From contig JBFFEY010000012.1 in assembly GCA_041558415.1 (NCBI GenBank), positions 7,739-71,738 on the forward strand: a stretch of DNA of 64,000 bases. Direction: 5' to 3'. This document shows positions 26,810 to 35,327 of this stretch, one piece after another (the stretch's first letter is position 1; every line of letters begins with the position of its first letter). Both the position numbers and the translations under genes were made by a program. This DNA is from SG8-39 sp041558415 (lineage in GTDB: Bacteria; Pseudomonadota; Gammaproteobacteria; Burkholderiales; SG8-39). Under the pieces are notes generated by a model. The model did no database searches, had not been told where the DNA came from, and saw nothing but the letters and a program-made list of their open reading frames with translations.

Positions 26810-26865
26810 ACTATAAGCAGGGTATTCCATAATGAACATTCAGAAATTCTGATCTTCCTCATAAG
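26810..26865 (-). promoter_or_regulatory. CbbR-type promoter of the cbbY-cbbF-cbbP operon
   Basis: On the minus strand, reading leftward: CTTATG (26865-26860), the palindrome TCAG-AATTT-CTGA (26852-26840, a T-N11-A LysR box), -35 TGTTCA (26838-26833), a 17-bp spacer and -10 TATAGT (26815-26810). A second CATAAG lies at 26877-26872 on the same strand. The layout can be placed on the cbbL promoter without gaps. The predicted leader is about 33 nt. Confidence 0.65.
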
Positions 26866-26886
26866 TCCGTTCTTATGCTGTCTTCC

Positions 26887-29217
26887 CTAGCGCGTCAGGC
26901 CGGCGTAGAGCATGGGCAGCTTCTCCGGCAGGCGCTCGACGTGATCGATGATCGTGTAGCCGCGTGCACTGAAGATGCGCGAGACATAGGGATCGGCGCG
27001 CGGGTCGAGGCTGATGCAAAAGCTGTGGATGCCGGCGCGCGCGGCGTCCTCGACGGCCTTCTTGCTGTCGAAGCGCAGGTACTGGGGGTCGCGCACGTCG
27101 ACGTCGGCCGGCTCGCCGTCGGTGAGCACCAGCAGCAGCTTCTTGGCGGCCGTCGTCCGCTTCAGTTGCGCCGCCGCGTGCCGGATCGCCGCGCCCATGC
27201 GCGTCGAGCCCTGCGCACTCATCGCCGCGAGCCGCGCCTTGACCAGGTCGTCGTAGCCCTGTGCGAAATCCTTGTAGCGCAGATAGCTGACGTCGTGCCG
27301 TCCGTTCGAGCAGAACCCGTGTAGCGCGAAGGCGTCTCCGACGCGGTGAATGGCCTCGCCGAGCAACACCGTCGCCGCGCGCGTCAGGTCGAGCACGCTG
27401 TATTCCCGTCCTGCGACCCGATCATTCGCCGACTGGGACAGGTCGAGCAGCACCAGCACTGCGATGTCGCGCCGCCTCAGCACCGAGCGCATCATGACGC
27501 GCGGGTCAGGCGCGTTGCCGAGGTGAAGGTCGGTCAGGGCGTCGATCGCGGCATTCAGATCAATCTCGTCGCCGTCTTCCAGCCGCCGGATGCGCTGCAC
27601 GCCCTGCGGCTGCAGGGCATCCAGCAAATGCCTGAGGCGCGCGGTCACCTGCCGGTGCTCGTGGGCGATGCGCGCGATCAGCTCCAGAGATCCGATCGCG
27701 GGCCTGCGTTCGACCACGGTGGTCCATAGCGGGCGCTCGAGCTGGATCTGGTAGTCCCATTCCGGGTAATGGACCGGCTCGGCCACCGGCGGCTTGCCCT
27801 CGCGGGCGTTGTAGCTGCGGCCATCGTCGTCATAGAGCTCCGAGCCGAGCACCCAGATCTCCTGGGCGTCGTCGCCCGCGCCCTCCACGTCCACGGCGTT
27901 GACGAGCTGCATCAGACTTACGTGGCGCCGAGACTGCTTCGACGACGCGAGCGACGCCGCCTGCGCCGCAGCGAGATCCATCGGCTCGATCTCCCAGGCG
28001 ATGCGGTTGTCGTCGCGGTAGGGCGCCGAGGGAAGGTCCGCGCGCGCGCTGAAGACCTCGTCGCCTGCCTGCGCGAGATCGCGCGCGAGCGGGATTCCGA
28101 GCTCGCGTGCCAGCATCGGGTCGCGCAGGCGCCCCGCCGCACGCGCGGCATGGAATCGCGCGCGCGCCCCTGCCACGAAGGGCGCCGGATCGGCGAACGC
28201 ATCATCGATCAGCGCGCGCGCCACACGGTCGAGGCGCGCGCCGATCACGCTGGCCCCCGGCCGGTCGCAGGCATGCAGCCGTGACCACAGCAGCGCCAGG
28301 CCCGGAAACGCATCGATCGCGAGGGCCTCGATGCGCGCATCCTCGATCAGTGCAGCCGACGTGCGCTCGAGCGGGCCGAGTCCCGTCGCATCGATCGGCG
28401 CACGGGTGTACATCACGTGCGCCGCGCAATGCGCGGCCGCCGCGCGATACAGGTCGAGTCCCGTCGCCTCGCCCAGCGCGTCATAGGCATCGGGCAGGTG
28501 AATGAAGTGCTCCGCGACAAAGGGCCGGCAGCCTCCAGGGGTCTCGAGCTCCCCCGAGGTCGGTCGCATCGGGAAGTCGTGGCCCCAGAGCGCGCGCAGG
28601 TACAGGCGGATCCGCCGCTGCACGTCCACGAACAGCACGCCGCGCCGCTCTGCCTGAAGCACCGCCTGCGCATCCCTGGATTGCAGTCCGAAATAGTGCG
28701 CCTGCGCCGCGGGATCGCTGCGCGTCATGTGCACGCCACGCTGCGCCCAGCGCTTCAGACCGCCGAGCGTCAGCTGCGCGAGAAGCACCTCCAGCTTCTC
28801 GAGCATTGGCCTGACGCCGCGCGGCGCATGCGCGAGCAGATGGGCGATCAGCTGCAGGAAGCCGTGGAACAGTTCGGCGTCGCCAAGACGCTGCGCGGCG
28901 CGCGGTGCGGCAGCGATCACCTGAAGCAGCACGGCGCCGGAAGTCCGCGAAGCCATCGCCATCGTGGCGCTCACGAGTTCGCCGACCGCGTCTTCGCCGA
29001 TTTCCAGCGCCACGGCGGGCGCCTCCTCCAGGTAGGTCTTGACAAGCTCCATGCCACGGCCGAGCCGTGTAAATGCGATGGCACCGTTGATGTAGCGCTC
29101 CAGACCCGGAGATGAAAATGCACGTGCCGCCTGCGGCCACTCGCGACGCAGCACCTCCTGTACGTCCTCGGGAACTTCGCCGAGCAGGCGCGCGTAATCG
29201 TCCAGTCGAACGGTCAT
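26887..29217 (-). CDS. cbbO: CbbO, VWA-domain subunit of the RubisCO activase
   Basis: 776 residues from ATG 29217; a TTG at 29244 would add nine. The C-terminal ~190 residues are a von Willebrand factor A domain with the MIDAS signature LLDLSQSAND (around residue 590) and LVLTDGEPADVD. CbbO binds the CbbQ AAA+ hexamer and recognises inhibited RubisCO, so CbbQ can pull out sugar-phosphate inhibitors. The first ~550 residues are the helical CbbO-specific part. It is the last gene of cbbLSQO; only a 116-bp gap with the next promoter separates it from cbbY. Confidence 0.92.
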   Translation of the reverse strand: MTVRLDDYARLLGEVPEDVQEVLRREWPQAARAFSSPGLERYINGAIAFTRLGRGMELVKTYLEEAPAVALEIGEDAVGELVSATMAMASRTSGAVLLQVIAAAPRAAQRLGDAELFHGFLQLIAHLLAHAPRGVRPMLEKLEVLLAQLTLGGLKRWAQRGVHMTRSDPAAQAHYFGLQSRDAQAVLQAERRGVLFVDVQRRIRLYLRALWGHDFPMRPTSGELETPGGCRPFVAEHFIHLPDAYDALGEATGLDLYRAAAAHCAAHVMYTRAPIDATGLGPLERTSAALIEDARIEALAIDAFPGLALLWSRLHACDRPGASVIGARLDRVARALIDDAFADPAPFVAGARARFHAARAAGRLRDPMLARELGIPLARDLAQAGDEVFSARADLPSAPYRDDNRIAWEIEPMDLAAAQAASLASSKQSRRHVSLMQLVNAVDVEGAGDDAQEIWVLGSELYDDDGRSYNAREGKPPVAEPVHYPEWDYQIQLERPLWTTVVERRPAIGSLELIARIAHEHRQVTARLRHLLDALQPQGVQRIRRLEDGDEIDLNAAIDALTDLHLGNAPDPRVMMRSVLRRRDIAVLVLLDLSQSANDRVAGREYSVLDLTRAATVLLGEAIHRVGDAFALHGFCSNGRHDVSYLRYKDFAQGYDDLVKARLAAMSAQGSTRMGAAIRHAAAQLKRTTAAKKLLLVLTDGEPADVDVRDPQYLRFDSKKAVEDAARAGIHSFCISLDPRADPYVSRIFSARGYTIIDHVERLPEKLPMLYAGLTR

Positions 29218-29248
29218 GGCCGGCTGCGCGAGTCGCGGCCGCAAAGGC

Positions 29249-30109
29249 TCAGAAGAAGGTCGTCACTGCCGCGTCGAGCGCGTCTCGCATGTCCGGATCG
29301 TCGGTGATCGGACGAACCAGGGCGACACGGCAGGCGTTGCGCGGTGCGACGCCCTTGGCGACGAGGTGGCCCGCGTGCACGAGCATGCGCGTCGAAACGC
29401 CCTCGTCGAGCCCATGGCCCTTCAGGTTGCGGGCGCGCTCCGCGATCGAGACCAGCTTTTCGGCGGTGTTTGACGGAATGCCCGCTTCATGGGCGACGAT
29501 TTCCACCTCGATGGCACGTTGCGGATAATCGAAATCGAGCGCGCCGAAACGCTGCTTGGTCGATTGCTTGAGGTCCTTCATCAGGCTCTGATAGCCGGGG
29601 TTGTAGGACACCACCAGATGGAAATCGGGATGCGCCTGCAGCAGCTCGCCCTTTTTCTCCAGCGGCAGCACGCGCCGTGCATCGGTCAGCGGATGAATGA
29701 CAACCGTGGTGTCCTGGCGCGCCTCGACCACCTCGTCGAGATACACGATCGCGCCGTGCCGCGCGGCAAGCGCGAGCGGTCCGTCCTGCCATCGGGTACG
29801 CCCCGCCTCGAGCAGGAAGCGCCCGACCAGGTCGGAGGCTGTCATGTCCTCGTGGCAGGCGACGGTGACAAGCGGCCGGCCCAGCCGCCAAGCCATGTAC
29901 TCGATGAAACGCGTCTTGCCGCAGCCGGTCGGTCCCTTGAGCATCATCGGCATGCGCACCGCGTACGCCGCTTCGAACAGCTCGATCTCGTCGGCCAACG
30001 GCCGGTAGTACGGCTCCTGCCCGACCCGGTACTGCGCAATCGACTCGGTTTCGCCCGCCACGGCCGCTTCGTCTCGCCGGCTCAGCATCTGAGCGTCGCT
30101 CTCGATCAT
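29249..30109 (-). CDS. cbbQ: CbbQ, AAA+ (MoxR-type) motor of the RubisCO activase
   Basis: 286 residues from ATG 30109. The Walker A motif is LKGPTGCGKTRFIEY (P-loop at residues 59-66) and Walker B is AIVYLDEVVEARQD; FHLVVSYNPGYQ carries the sensor 1 asparagine. It forms a ring ATPase that with CbbO reactivates form I RubisCO. It lies 26 bp after cbbS. The first ~20 residues are poorly conserved and a start at MLSRRDE (residue 8) is possible. Confidence 0.94.
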   Translation of the reverse strand: MIESDAQMLSRRDEAAVAGETESIAQYRVGQEPYYRPLADEIELFEAAYAVRMPMMLKGPTGCGKTRFIEYMAWRLGRPLVTVACHEDMTASDLVGRFLLEAGRTRWQDGPLALAARHGAIVYLDEVVEARQDTTVVIHPLTDARRVLPLEKKGELLQAHPDFHLVVSYNPGYQSLMKDLKQSTKQRFGALDFDYPQRAIEVEIVAHEAGIPSNTAEKLVSIAERARNLKGHGLDEGVSTRMLVHAGHLVAKGVAPRNACRVALVRPITDDPDMRDALDAAVTTFF

Positions 30110-30135
30110 CGCGACAACCGCCGGTCCGTGCCGCC

Positions 30136-30492
30136 TCAGACCGGCTCGCCGCGGTAGATCACCATCGAGGCGCCCTGGCTCTGCGTCGCGTTGTCGTAGC
30201 CGATCAGGCGCACATGGTTCCCGGGATTCGCCTTGTGGCAGGCCTCGCACTCCGCGATGATCCGATCCACGTCCGTTTCGCCGAACAGGGGCAGCTTCCA
30301 CATGTACCAGTAGTTGCTGCGCGCGTTCTGCGGCTCGGTGTGCTCGATCGCGGGATTCCAGCCCTTGGCCACGATGTACTCGACCTGCTTGCGCAGCTGC
30401 TCGGCGGTCATCGGCGGCAGGTAGGAGAACGTGCCGTACTTGCGGCTCGCCGGATCGGCGAGCCGCGATGGGTAGTCCTGTACTTCGCTCAT
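30136..30492 (-). CDS. cbbS: RubisCO small subunit, form IA
   Basis: 118 residues. KYGTFSYLPPMTAEQLRKQVEY, GWNPAIEHTEP, YWYMWKLPLFGETD and VRLIGYDNATQSQGASMVIYRG are the form IA small-subunit signatures. Eight copies cap the L8 core of the enzyme. It is 28 bp downstream of cbbL. No carboxysome shell genes follow, only cbbQ and cbbO, so this is the non-carboxysomal (IAq-type) arrangement. Confidence 0.97.
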   Translation of the reverse strand: MSEVQDYPSRLADPASRKYGTFSYLPPMTAEQLRKQVEYIVAKGWNPAIEHTEPQNARSNYWYMWKLPLFGETDVDRIIAECEACHKANPGNHVRLIGYDNATQSQGASMVIYRGEPV

Positions 30493-30520
30493 GTCGGATC
30501 CTCTCGGAAGCGCAAATGTC

Positions 30521-31948
30521 TCAACGGTGCTCGACGTCCAGCTTGTCCACGGTTTCGAACTCGAACTTGACCTCTTTCCAGGTCTGCATGGCGATGCTCA
30601 GCTCCGGGCTCGATTCGGCCGCCTTGGTCAGAATCTCCTTGCCCTCTTTCTCCAGGGCTCGGCCTTCGTTGCGCGCCTGCACGCAGGCCTCGAGGGCGAC
30701 GCGGTTCGCCGCGGCACCTGCGGCGTTGCCCCAGGGGTGTCCCAAGGTGCCGCCGCCGAACTGGAGCACGGCGTCGTCGCCGAAGATGGCGACCAGGGCC
30801 GGCATGTGCCAGACATGGATCCCGCCCGAGGCCACCGGAAGTACGCCCGGCATCTGACCCCAGTCCTGATCGAAGAAGATGCCCCGTTTGCGGTCGGCTT
30901 TGACATGGCGATCGCGCAGCAGGTCGATCCAGCCGAGCGTCGCCTCGCGGTCGCCTTCGAGCTTGCCGACCACGGTCCCGGAATGCAGGTGATCGCCGCC
31001 CATCAGGCGCAGGATCTTGGCGAGCACGCGGAAATTGATCCCGTGACGCGGGTTGCGGTCGATCACCGCGTGCATCGCGCGGTGCACGTGCAGCAGCAGC
31101 CCGTTGTCGCGACACCATTTCGACAGGCTCGTATGCGCCGCCCAGCCGACCGTGAGGTAGTCGCTCATGATGATCGGGCTGCCGATCTCCTTGGCGAATT
31201 CGGCGCGCTTGTAGATTTCCTCCATCGTCGGCGCGGTGACGTTCAGGTAGTGCCCCTTGCGTTCGCCGGTTTCCGCTTCCGCCTTTTCGATCGCCTCCTG
31301 GCAGAAGAGGAAGCGATCACGCCAGCGCATGAACGGCTGCGAGTTGATGTTTTCGTCGTCCTTGGTGAAATCGAGCCCGCCGCGCAGGCACTCGTAGACC
31401 GCGCGCCCGTAGTTCTTCGCCGACAGGCCGAGCTTGGGCTTGATCGTGCAGCCGAGCAGCGGGCGGCCGTACTTGTCGAGCTTGTCACGCTCGACGCGGA
31501 TGCCGTGGGGCGGTCCGGGACAGGTCGTGACGAACCAGAGCGGCATGCGCACGTCCTCGAGGCGCAGCGCGCGCACGGCCTTGAAGCCGAACACGTTGCC
31601 GACGAGTGAGGTGAACATGTTGACCACCGACCCCTCCTCGAACAGCCCCATCGGATAGGCGATGAACGCGTAGAACGCCTCGTCGTCACCGGGGACGTCC
31701 TCGATCGCGTAGGCGCGCCCCTTGTAGTAGTGGAGATCGGTCAGCAAATCGGTCCACACGGTCGTCCATGTGGCGGTCGAGGACTCCGCGGCCACCGCCG
31801 CGGCCGCCTCCTCGCGATCGACGCCGGGCTGCGGCACGATCTTGAAGCAGGCAAGGACATCGCTCTCCTTGGGGGCGTAGCTCGGCTCCCAGTAGCTTTC
31901 GCGGTAGTCCTTAACCCCGGCCTGGTACTTCTTCACTTTGGTCAACAC
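30521..31948 (-). CDS. cbbL: RubisCO large subunit, form IA
   Basis: 475 residues, full length. The catalytic lysines K170 and K172 (GCTIKPKLGLSAKNYG), the carbamylated lysine K196 in DFTKDDEN, LLLHVHRAMHAV, and GGDHLHSGTVVGKLEGD (loop 6) are intact. The sequence VKDYRESYWEPSYAPKESD and GSVVNMFTSLVGN point to form IA, not form IC or II. The start is GTG at 31948 with AAAAGGAG just upstream. It fixes CO2 on RuBP. Expression starts from the CbbR-type promoter in the cbbR-cbbL spacer. Confidence 0.97.
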   Translation of the reverse strand: MLTKVKKYQAGVKDYRESYWEPSYAPKESDVLACFKIVPQPGVDREEAAAAVAAESSTATWTTVWTDLLTDLHYYKGRAYAIEDVPGDDEAFYAFIAYPMGLFEEGSVVNMFTSLVGNVFGFKAVRALRLEDVRMPLWFVTTCPGPPHGIRVERDKLDKYGRPLLGCTIKPKLGLSAKNYGRAVYECLRGGLDFTKDDENINSQPFMRWRDRFLFCQEAIEKAEAETGERKGHYLNVTAPTMEEIYKRAEFAKEIGSPIIMSDYLTVGWAAHTSLSKWCRDNGLLLHVHRAMHAVIDRNPRHGINFRVLAKILRLMGGDHLHSGTVVGKLEGDREATLGWIDLLRDRHVKADRKRGIFFDQDWGQMPGVLPVASGGIHVWHMPALVAIFGDDAVLQFGGGTLGHPWGNAAGAAANRVALEACVQARNEGRALEKEGKEILTKAAESSPELSIAMQTWKEVKFEFETVDKLDVEHR

Positions 31949-31981
31949 GGCGCTCCTTTTCGCGACGGCTGCGGATAGTTG

Positions 31982-32037
31982 AGAATAGGGCGGCCGCTGT
32001 ATAAGTAACAGTCAGTGTTTCTGATCGATTGCATAAG
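31982..32037 (-). promoter_or_regulatory. CbbR-type promoter of cbbLSQO in the cbbR-cbbL spacer
   Basis: On the minus strand: CTTATG (32037-32032), the palindrome TCAG-AAACA-CTGA (32024-32012, T-N11-A), -35 TGTTAC (32010-32005), 17-bp spacer, -10 TATTCT (31987-31982). A second half-site, TGTATAAG versus TGCATAAG on the plus strand, recurs after 32 bp (31998 and 32030), about three helical turns. The site just abuts the -35, as expected for a LysR activator. The leader would be about 27 nt. Confidence 0.7.
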
Positions 32038-32055
32038 CTTTTTTTGGGCCGCCGC

Positions 32056-33015
32056 ATGAAGCACGCGACCTTGCGCCAGCTGCGCGTATTCGACGCGGTC
32101 GCGCGCCACCTGTCGTTTTCACGCGCCGCCGAGGAACTGCATCTCAGCCAGCCCGCGGTATCGATGCAGGTCAAGGCCCTCGAAAACGAGGCAGGGCTCG
32201 CGCTGTTCGAGCAGGTCGGAAAACGCATCTATCTGACTGCCGCGGGCGCCGAGCTGTCACGCTGCAGCCGGGCGATCGCCGAGGAACTGCGCGCAACGCA
32301 GGAGGCGTTGAACGCGCTGCGCGGACTAACCCAGGGACGGCTGCACATTGCTCTGGTGTCGACCGCCAAGTACTTCGCGCCCGCGCTGCTGTCGAAGTTC
32401 CTCAAGGCCCATCCCGACGTGACGCTCAAGCTCGAGGTCGACAACCGCGAAACCGTGATGCGGCTGCTGGAAGCGAACGAGGTGGATTTCGCGATCACCG
32501 GTCGCCCTCCCGAGCATCTCGACATCGCCGCGGAACCGATCGCGGTCAATCCGCACGTCGTGTTCGCCGCGCCCGGGCACCCGTTGGCACGCGCGCGGCA
32601 CATCCCGCTCAAGCGCCTCGCGGACGAGACGTTCGTGCTGCGCGAACCGGGCTCCGGCACGCGCGGCCTGCTCGAGCGCCTGTTCGCCGAGCACGCGCTG
32701 ACGCTCAAGGTCAGCATGGAGATGGCGAGCAACGAGTCGGTGAAGCAGGCCGTCATGGCGGAAATGGGCATCGGATTCCTTTCGCGGCACACCCTGGATC
32801 TCGAGGTCGCAAGCCGTCGGCTGGTGCTGCTCGACGTTCAGGGAACGCCGATCGAGCGCAGCTGGTACGTCATCCATCTCGCCGCCAAACGCATGTCTCC
32901 GATCGCGCTGGCGGCGAAGGCGTTTCTGCTCGAGCACGCCGCCCGTTTTCTGAAAGACTGGAGCGGTGGCCCGCCGGGCGGGCGCCGTGCGACCCGCAGG
33001 CGCCCGAGGTCATGA
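32056..33015 (+). CDS. cbbR: CbbR, LysR-family regulator of CO2 fixation genes
   Basis: 319 residues. The N-terminal winged helix (ATLRQLRVFDAVARHLSFSRAAEELHLSQPAVSMQVKALE) is a canonical LysR DNA-binding domain, followed by the periplasmic-binding-like sensor domain (GRLHIALVSTAKYFAPALLSKF onward). Divergence from cbbL and similarity to CbbR make it the activator of both cbb units. CbbR proteins sense metabolites such as NADPH, ATP, PEP or RuBP, and the effector here is unknown. ATG 32056 fits the family start; a TTG at 32029 is less likely. Its last 4 bp overlap nudC. Confidence 0.94.
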   Translation: MKHATLRQLRVFDAVARHLSFSRAAEELHLSQPAVSMQVKALENEAGLALFEQVGKRIYLTAAGAELSRCSRAIAEELRATQEALNALRGLTQGRLHIALVSTAKYFAPALLSKFLKAHPDVTLKLEVDNRETVMRLLEANEVDFAITGRPPEHLDIAAEPIAVNPHVVFAAPGHPLARARHIPLKRLADETFVLREPGSGTRGLLERLFAEHALTLKVSMEMASNESVKQAVMAEMGIGFLSRHTLDLEVASRRLVLLDVQGTPIERSWYVIHLAAKRMSPIALAAKAFLLEHAARFLKDWSGGPPGGRRATRRRPRS

Positions 33016-33914
33016 TCACCCTGCCCTTTCACAGCCCCGAGGCCTTCGAGTACCTCGTCGCCTCGCCCGCGCCGAACGAGGCCGGCCTCTGGTTTGCTTT
33101 CAGCGGCGATCGCCTGCTGGTCGAGATCGGTCCACCGAGCGCGGCGCCGAGCGAGGACCTGCGTGTGCCGAGCCGGCCGCAGTGGGCGCGGCTGCCGTTC
33201 GGCGCGTCGGCGGGTCTCGACGCTGCGGCGCTGCGCACGCTTTACCTCGGGCGCCTCGGTCAGGCGCAGTGCTACGCCGCGGAGTTCCCGGCCGATACGC
33301 CGGCGCCCTCGGGCATGAGCTGGGAAAACTTGAGGACGCTGTTTTCGGTGCTCGACGATGCGCACTTCGGCATCGCCGGTCGGGCGCTGCAGCTCGTCGA
33401 CTGGGACCGCACGCACCAGTTCTGCGGGCGCTGCGGCACGCCGACCGTCGCCAAGGCCGACGAGCGCGTGCGCAGCTGCCCGGCCTGCCGCCTGTCGGCC
33501 TACCCGCGCGTGGCGCCGGCGATCATGGCGCTCATCTGCCGGGGGCGCGAAGTGCTGCTCGGCCGGGGCCCGCATTTCCCGCGCGGCATGTACAGCGCAC
33601 TGGCCGGATTCGCCGGGCCGGGCGAGTCGCTCGAGCAGTGCCTGGTGCGGGAAGTGGCCGAAGAGGTCAACGTTTCGGTCGGCAACATCCGGTACTTCGC
33701 CAGCCAGCCCTGGCCGTTTCCCCACTCCCTCATGATCGCCTTCGTCTGCGACTGGACAGGGGGCGAAATTCGGCCGGATCCGGCCGAAATCGAGGATGCC
33801 GCCTGGTTCGACGTGTTCCAATTACCCAAGCTTCCAAGTAGAATTTCGATCGCGCGCGCCCTGATCGACACCGTGACGGGGGAGATGCGGCGGGCGCACG
33901 GTAGCGGCGGCTAA
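33012..33914 (+). CDS. nudC: NADH pyrophosphatase / RNA deNADding enzyme NudC
   Basis: 300 residues. The zinc ribbon cysteines are C138, C141, C156 and C159. The Nudix box follows (GFAGPGESLEQCLVREVAEEVNV, here written only as a landmark: G...E...REVAEE), and the NudC-specific SQPWPFPHSLM is present. NudC hydrolyses NADH to NMNH and AMP and removes NAD caps from RNA. Its ATG overlaps the cbbR stop (ATGA), so it is co-translated with the CO2-fixation regulator, an uncommon pairing that hints at a redox link. Confidence 0.92.
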   Translation: MITLPFHSPEAFEYLVASPAPNEAGLWFAFSGDRLLVEIGPPSAAPSEDLRVPSRPQWARLPFGASAGLDAAALRTLYLGRLGQAQCYAAEFPADTPAPSGMSWENLRTLFSVLDDAHFGIAGRALQLVDWDRTHQFCGRCGTPTVAKADERVRSCPACRLSAYPRVAPAIMALICRGREVLLGRGPHFPRGMYSALAGFAGPGESLEQCLVREVAEEVNVSVGNIRYFASQPWPFPHSLMIAFVCDWTGGEIRPDPAEIEDAAWFDVFQLPKLPSRISIARALIDTVTGEMRRAHGSGG

Positions 33915-33976
33915 GAGCACCGCGGGGAAGATCGTCACGGAGCAGCAGGCTGGCGATTTTCGTAGTTAAAGCAGTA

Positions 33977-34015
33977 GGTTAGCGAGAGGCGTAACCAGGA
34001 ACCCCAGGTTGCGCC
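33977..34015 (+). promoter_or_regulatory. Overlapping hairpins in the leader of the SpeD/SpeE-like gene
   Basis: GGCGTAACC (33988-33996) pairs with GGTTGCGCC (34007-34015) with one G-U pair and a 10-nt loop. The TAACC within its left arm can pair instead with GGTTA at 33977-33981. The two structures exclude each other. They may be a nudC transcription terminator (TTCGTGCTTTT follows) or a leader switch; nothing more specific can be said. Confidence 0.35.
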
Positions 34016-34039
34016 TTCGTGCTTTTAAGGGGAGCCAGC

Positions 34040-35299
34040 ATGAAGGGGATGCATCTCGTCGGCGACCTGACCGGATGCCAATGCGCCCCCGAGGCATTGC
34101 GCGGCGGGTCCGGCTTCGAAGGCAAGTGCACCGATTTGGTGCGCGGCGTCGGCCTGCATGTCGTCGGCTCGCGGTTCCATCAGTTCGACGGTGGCGGCTT
34201 CACCGGCGTGGTGCTGCTGAGCGAGTCGCACGTCGCCGTGCATACCTGGCCTGACCAGGCCGGCGTCACCCTCGATATCTTCGTTGCACGCGCCGAGCCC
34301 GCCAATGTCGAGCGCGCGCAGCGCCTGTTCGACGCGCTCGTCGCGCATTTCGCCCCGGCCGAGACCGCGCGCGGCGCGATCGCGCGCGGCGAGCACCTGC
34401 TGATGGAACCGCTCAACGACACCACCGGTTTCTACATCCGCGCGGACCGCCAGCTCGGCGAATGGCGCACACGCGACCGGCGTGTCGCGGTCTACGACAC
34501 ACCCGCGTTCGGCAAGGTTTTCCGACTGGACGACAGCAACACGGTCTCCGAGCGCGAGGAGTTCGTCTACCACGAGAATCTGGTGCACCCGACGCTGACC
34601 GCGCACAACGCGCCGCGCAATGTGCTGATCCTCGGCGGCGGTGACGGCGGCGCGGCCGAGGAAGTGCTCAAGCACCCGAGCGTCGAGCAGATCACGCTGG
34701 TGGAATCGGACGACGCCGTGCTGCGCGTCGCAAAGGATCATCTCGAAAGCGTGCATCGCGGCGTATTCGAGCACCCGAAGCTGAAGGTGCGCATTCATGA
34801 CGGCCTGCAATTCCTGCGCGAGTCGAAAGATAAGTACGACTTCATCGCGCTCGACCTGTACGACCCCGATGGGCCGGCACAGGGGCTGTTCGCGACCGAG
34901 GCGCTGCAGCGCATGCGCCAGGCGCTCGCGCCGGGCGGCGCGCTGGTGCTCCACCTGGGCGCGCCGACCGCGCAGGCCGAACGCGTCGGAGAGCTCGCGC
35001 AGCGCCTGAACGGCGTGTTCCGCATCGTGCGGCCGTACACCGTGTATGCGCCGCTTTACGGTGCGCAGTGGGCGATGGCGGTGTGCTCGGACAAGCTCGA
35101 TCCCAAGGCCTACACCGCGGACGAGATCGACCGGCGCATCGAGACGCGTCGCCTGCAGGACCTGCGCTTCTACAACGGCGAGACCCACGAGGGCGTGTTT
35201 GCCCTGCCGAACTTCCTGCGCGACCTGGTCGCGCCGCCGCGCCTCAAGCTGTCGACGCGCGGGCGCCGGCTGAACGTCGTGCGCGCGGCCTCGAAGTAG
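34040..35299 (+). CDS. SpeD-like/SpeE-like fusion protein with altered SpeD active site
   Basis: 419 residues. Residues 1-105 match prokaryotic AdoMet decarboxylase (SpeD): the self-cleavage site E62-S63-H64 and H68 are present, so a pyruvoyl group can form. Position 83, the catalytic Cys of AdoMetDC, is Ala (DIFVAR in place of DIFTCG). Residues ~125-419 are a spermidine-synthase-like domain (VLILGGGDGGAAEEVLKH, 195-212) with a changed LDDSNTVSERE region and LDLYDPDGPA instead of the usual DSTDP. The N-part is therefore probably not an AdoMet decarboxylase; SpeD relatives that decarboxylate ornithine or arginine are known, and fit better. AAGGGGAG precedes ATG 34040. Confidence 0.85.
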   Translation: MKGMHLVGDLTGCQCAPEALRGGSGFEGKCTDLVRGVGLHVVGSRFHQFDGGGFTGVVLLSESHVAVHTWPDQAGVTLDIFVARAEPANVERAQRLFDALVAHFAPAETARGAIARGEHLLMEPLNDTTGFYIRADRQLGEWRTRDRRVAVYDTPAFGKVFRLDDSNTVSEREEFVYHENLVHPTLTAHNAPRNVLILGGGDGGAAEEVLKHPSVEQITLVESDDAVLRVAKDHLESVHRGVFEHPKLKVRIHDGLQFLRESKDKYDFIALDLYDPDGPAQGLFATEALQRMRQALAPGGALVLHLGAPTAQAERVGELAQRLNGVFRIVRPYTVYAPLYGAQWAMAVCSDKLDPKAYTADEIDRRIETRRLQDLRFYNGETHEGVFALPNFLRDLVAPPRLKLSTRGRRLNVVRAASK

Positions 35300-35327
35300 C
35301 CTGCCGCGCGCCTGCGGCGCCCGGCCG

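Noticed and set aside
30521..31948. Possibility of form IC or form II RubisCO
   Set aside because: A small subunit gene of the form IA type follows, and large-subunit motifs and cbbQ/cbbO context all fit form IA.
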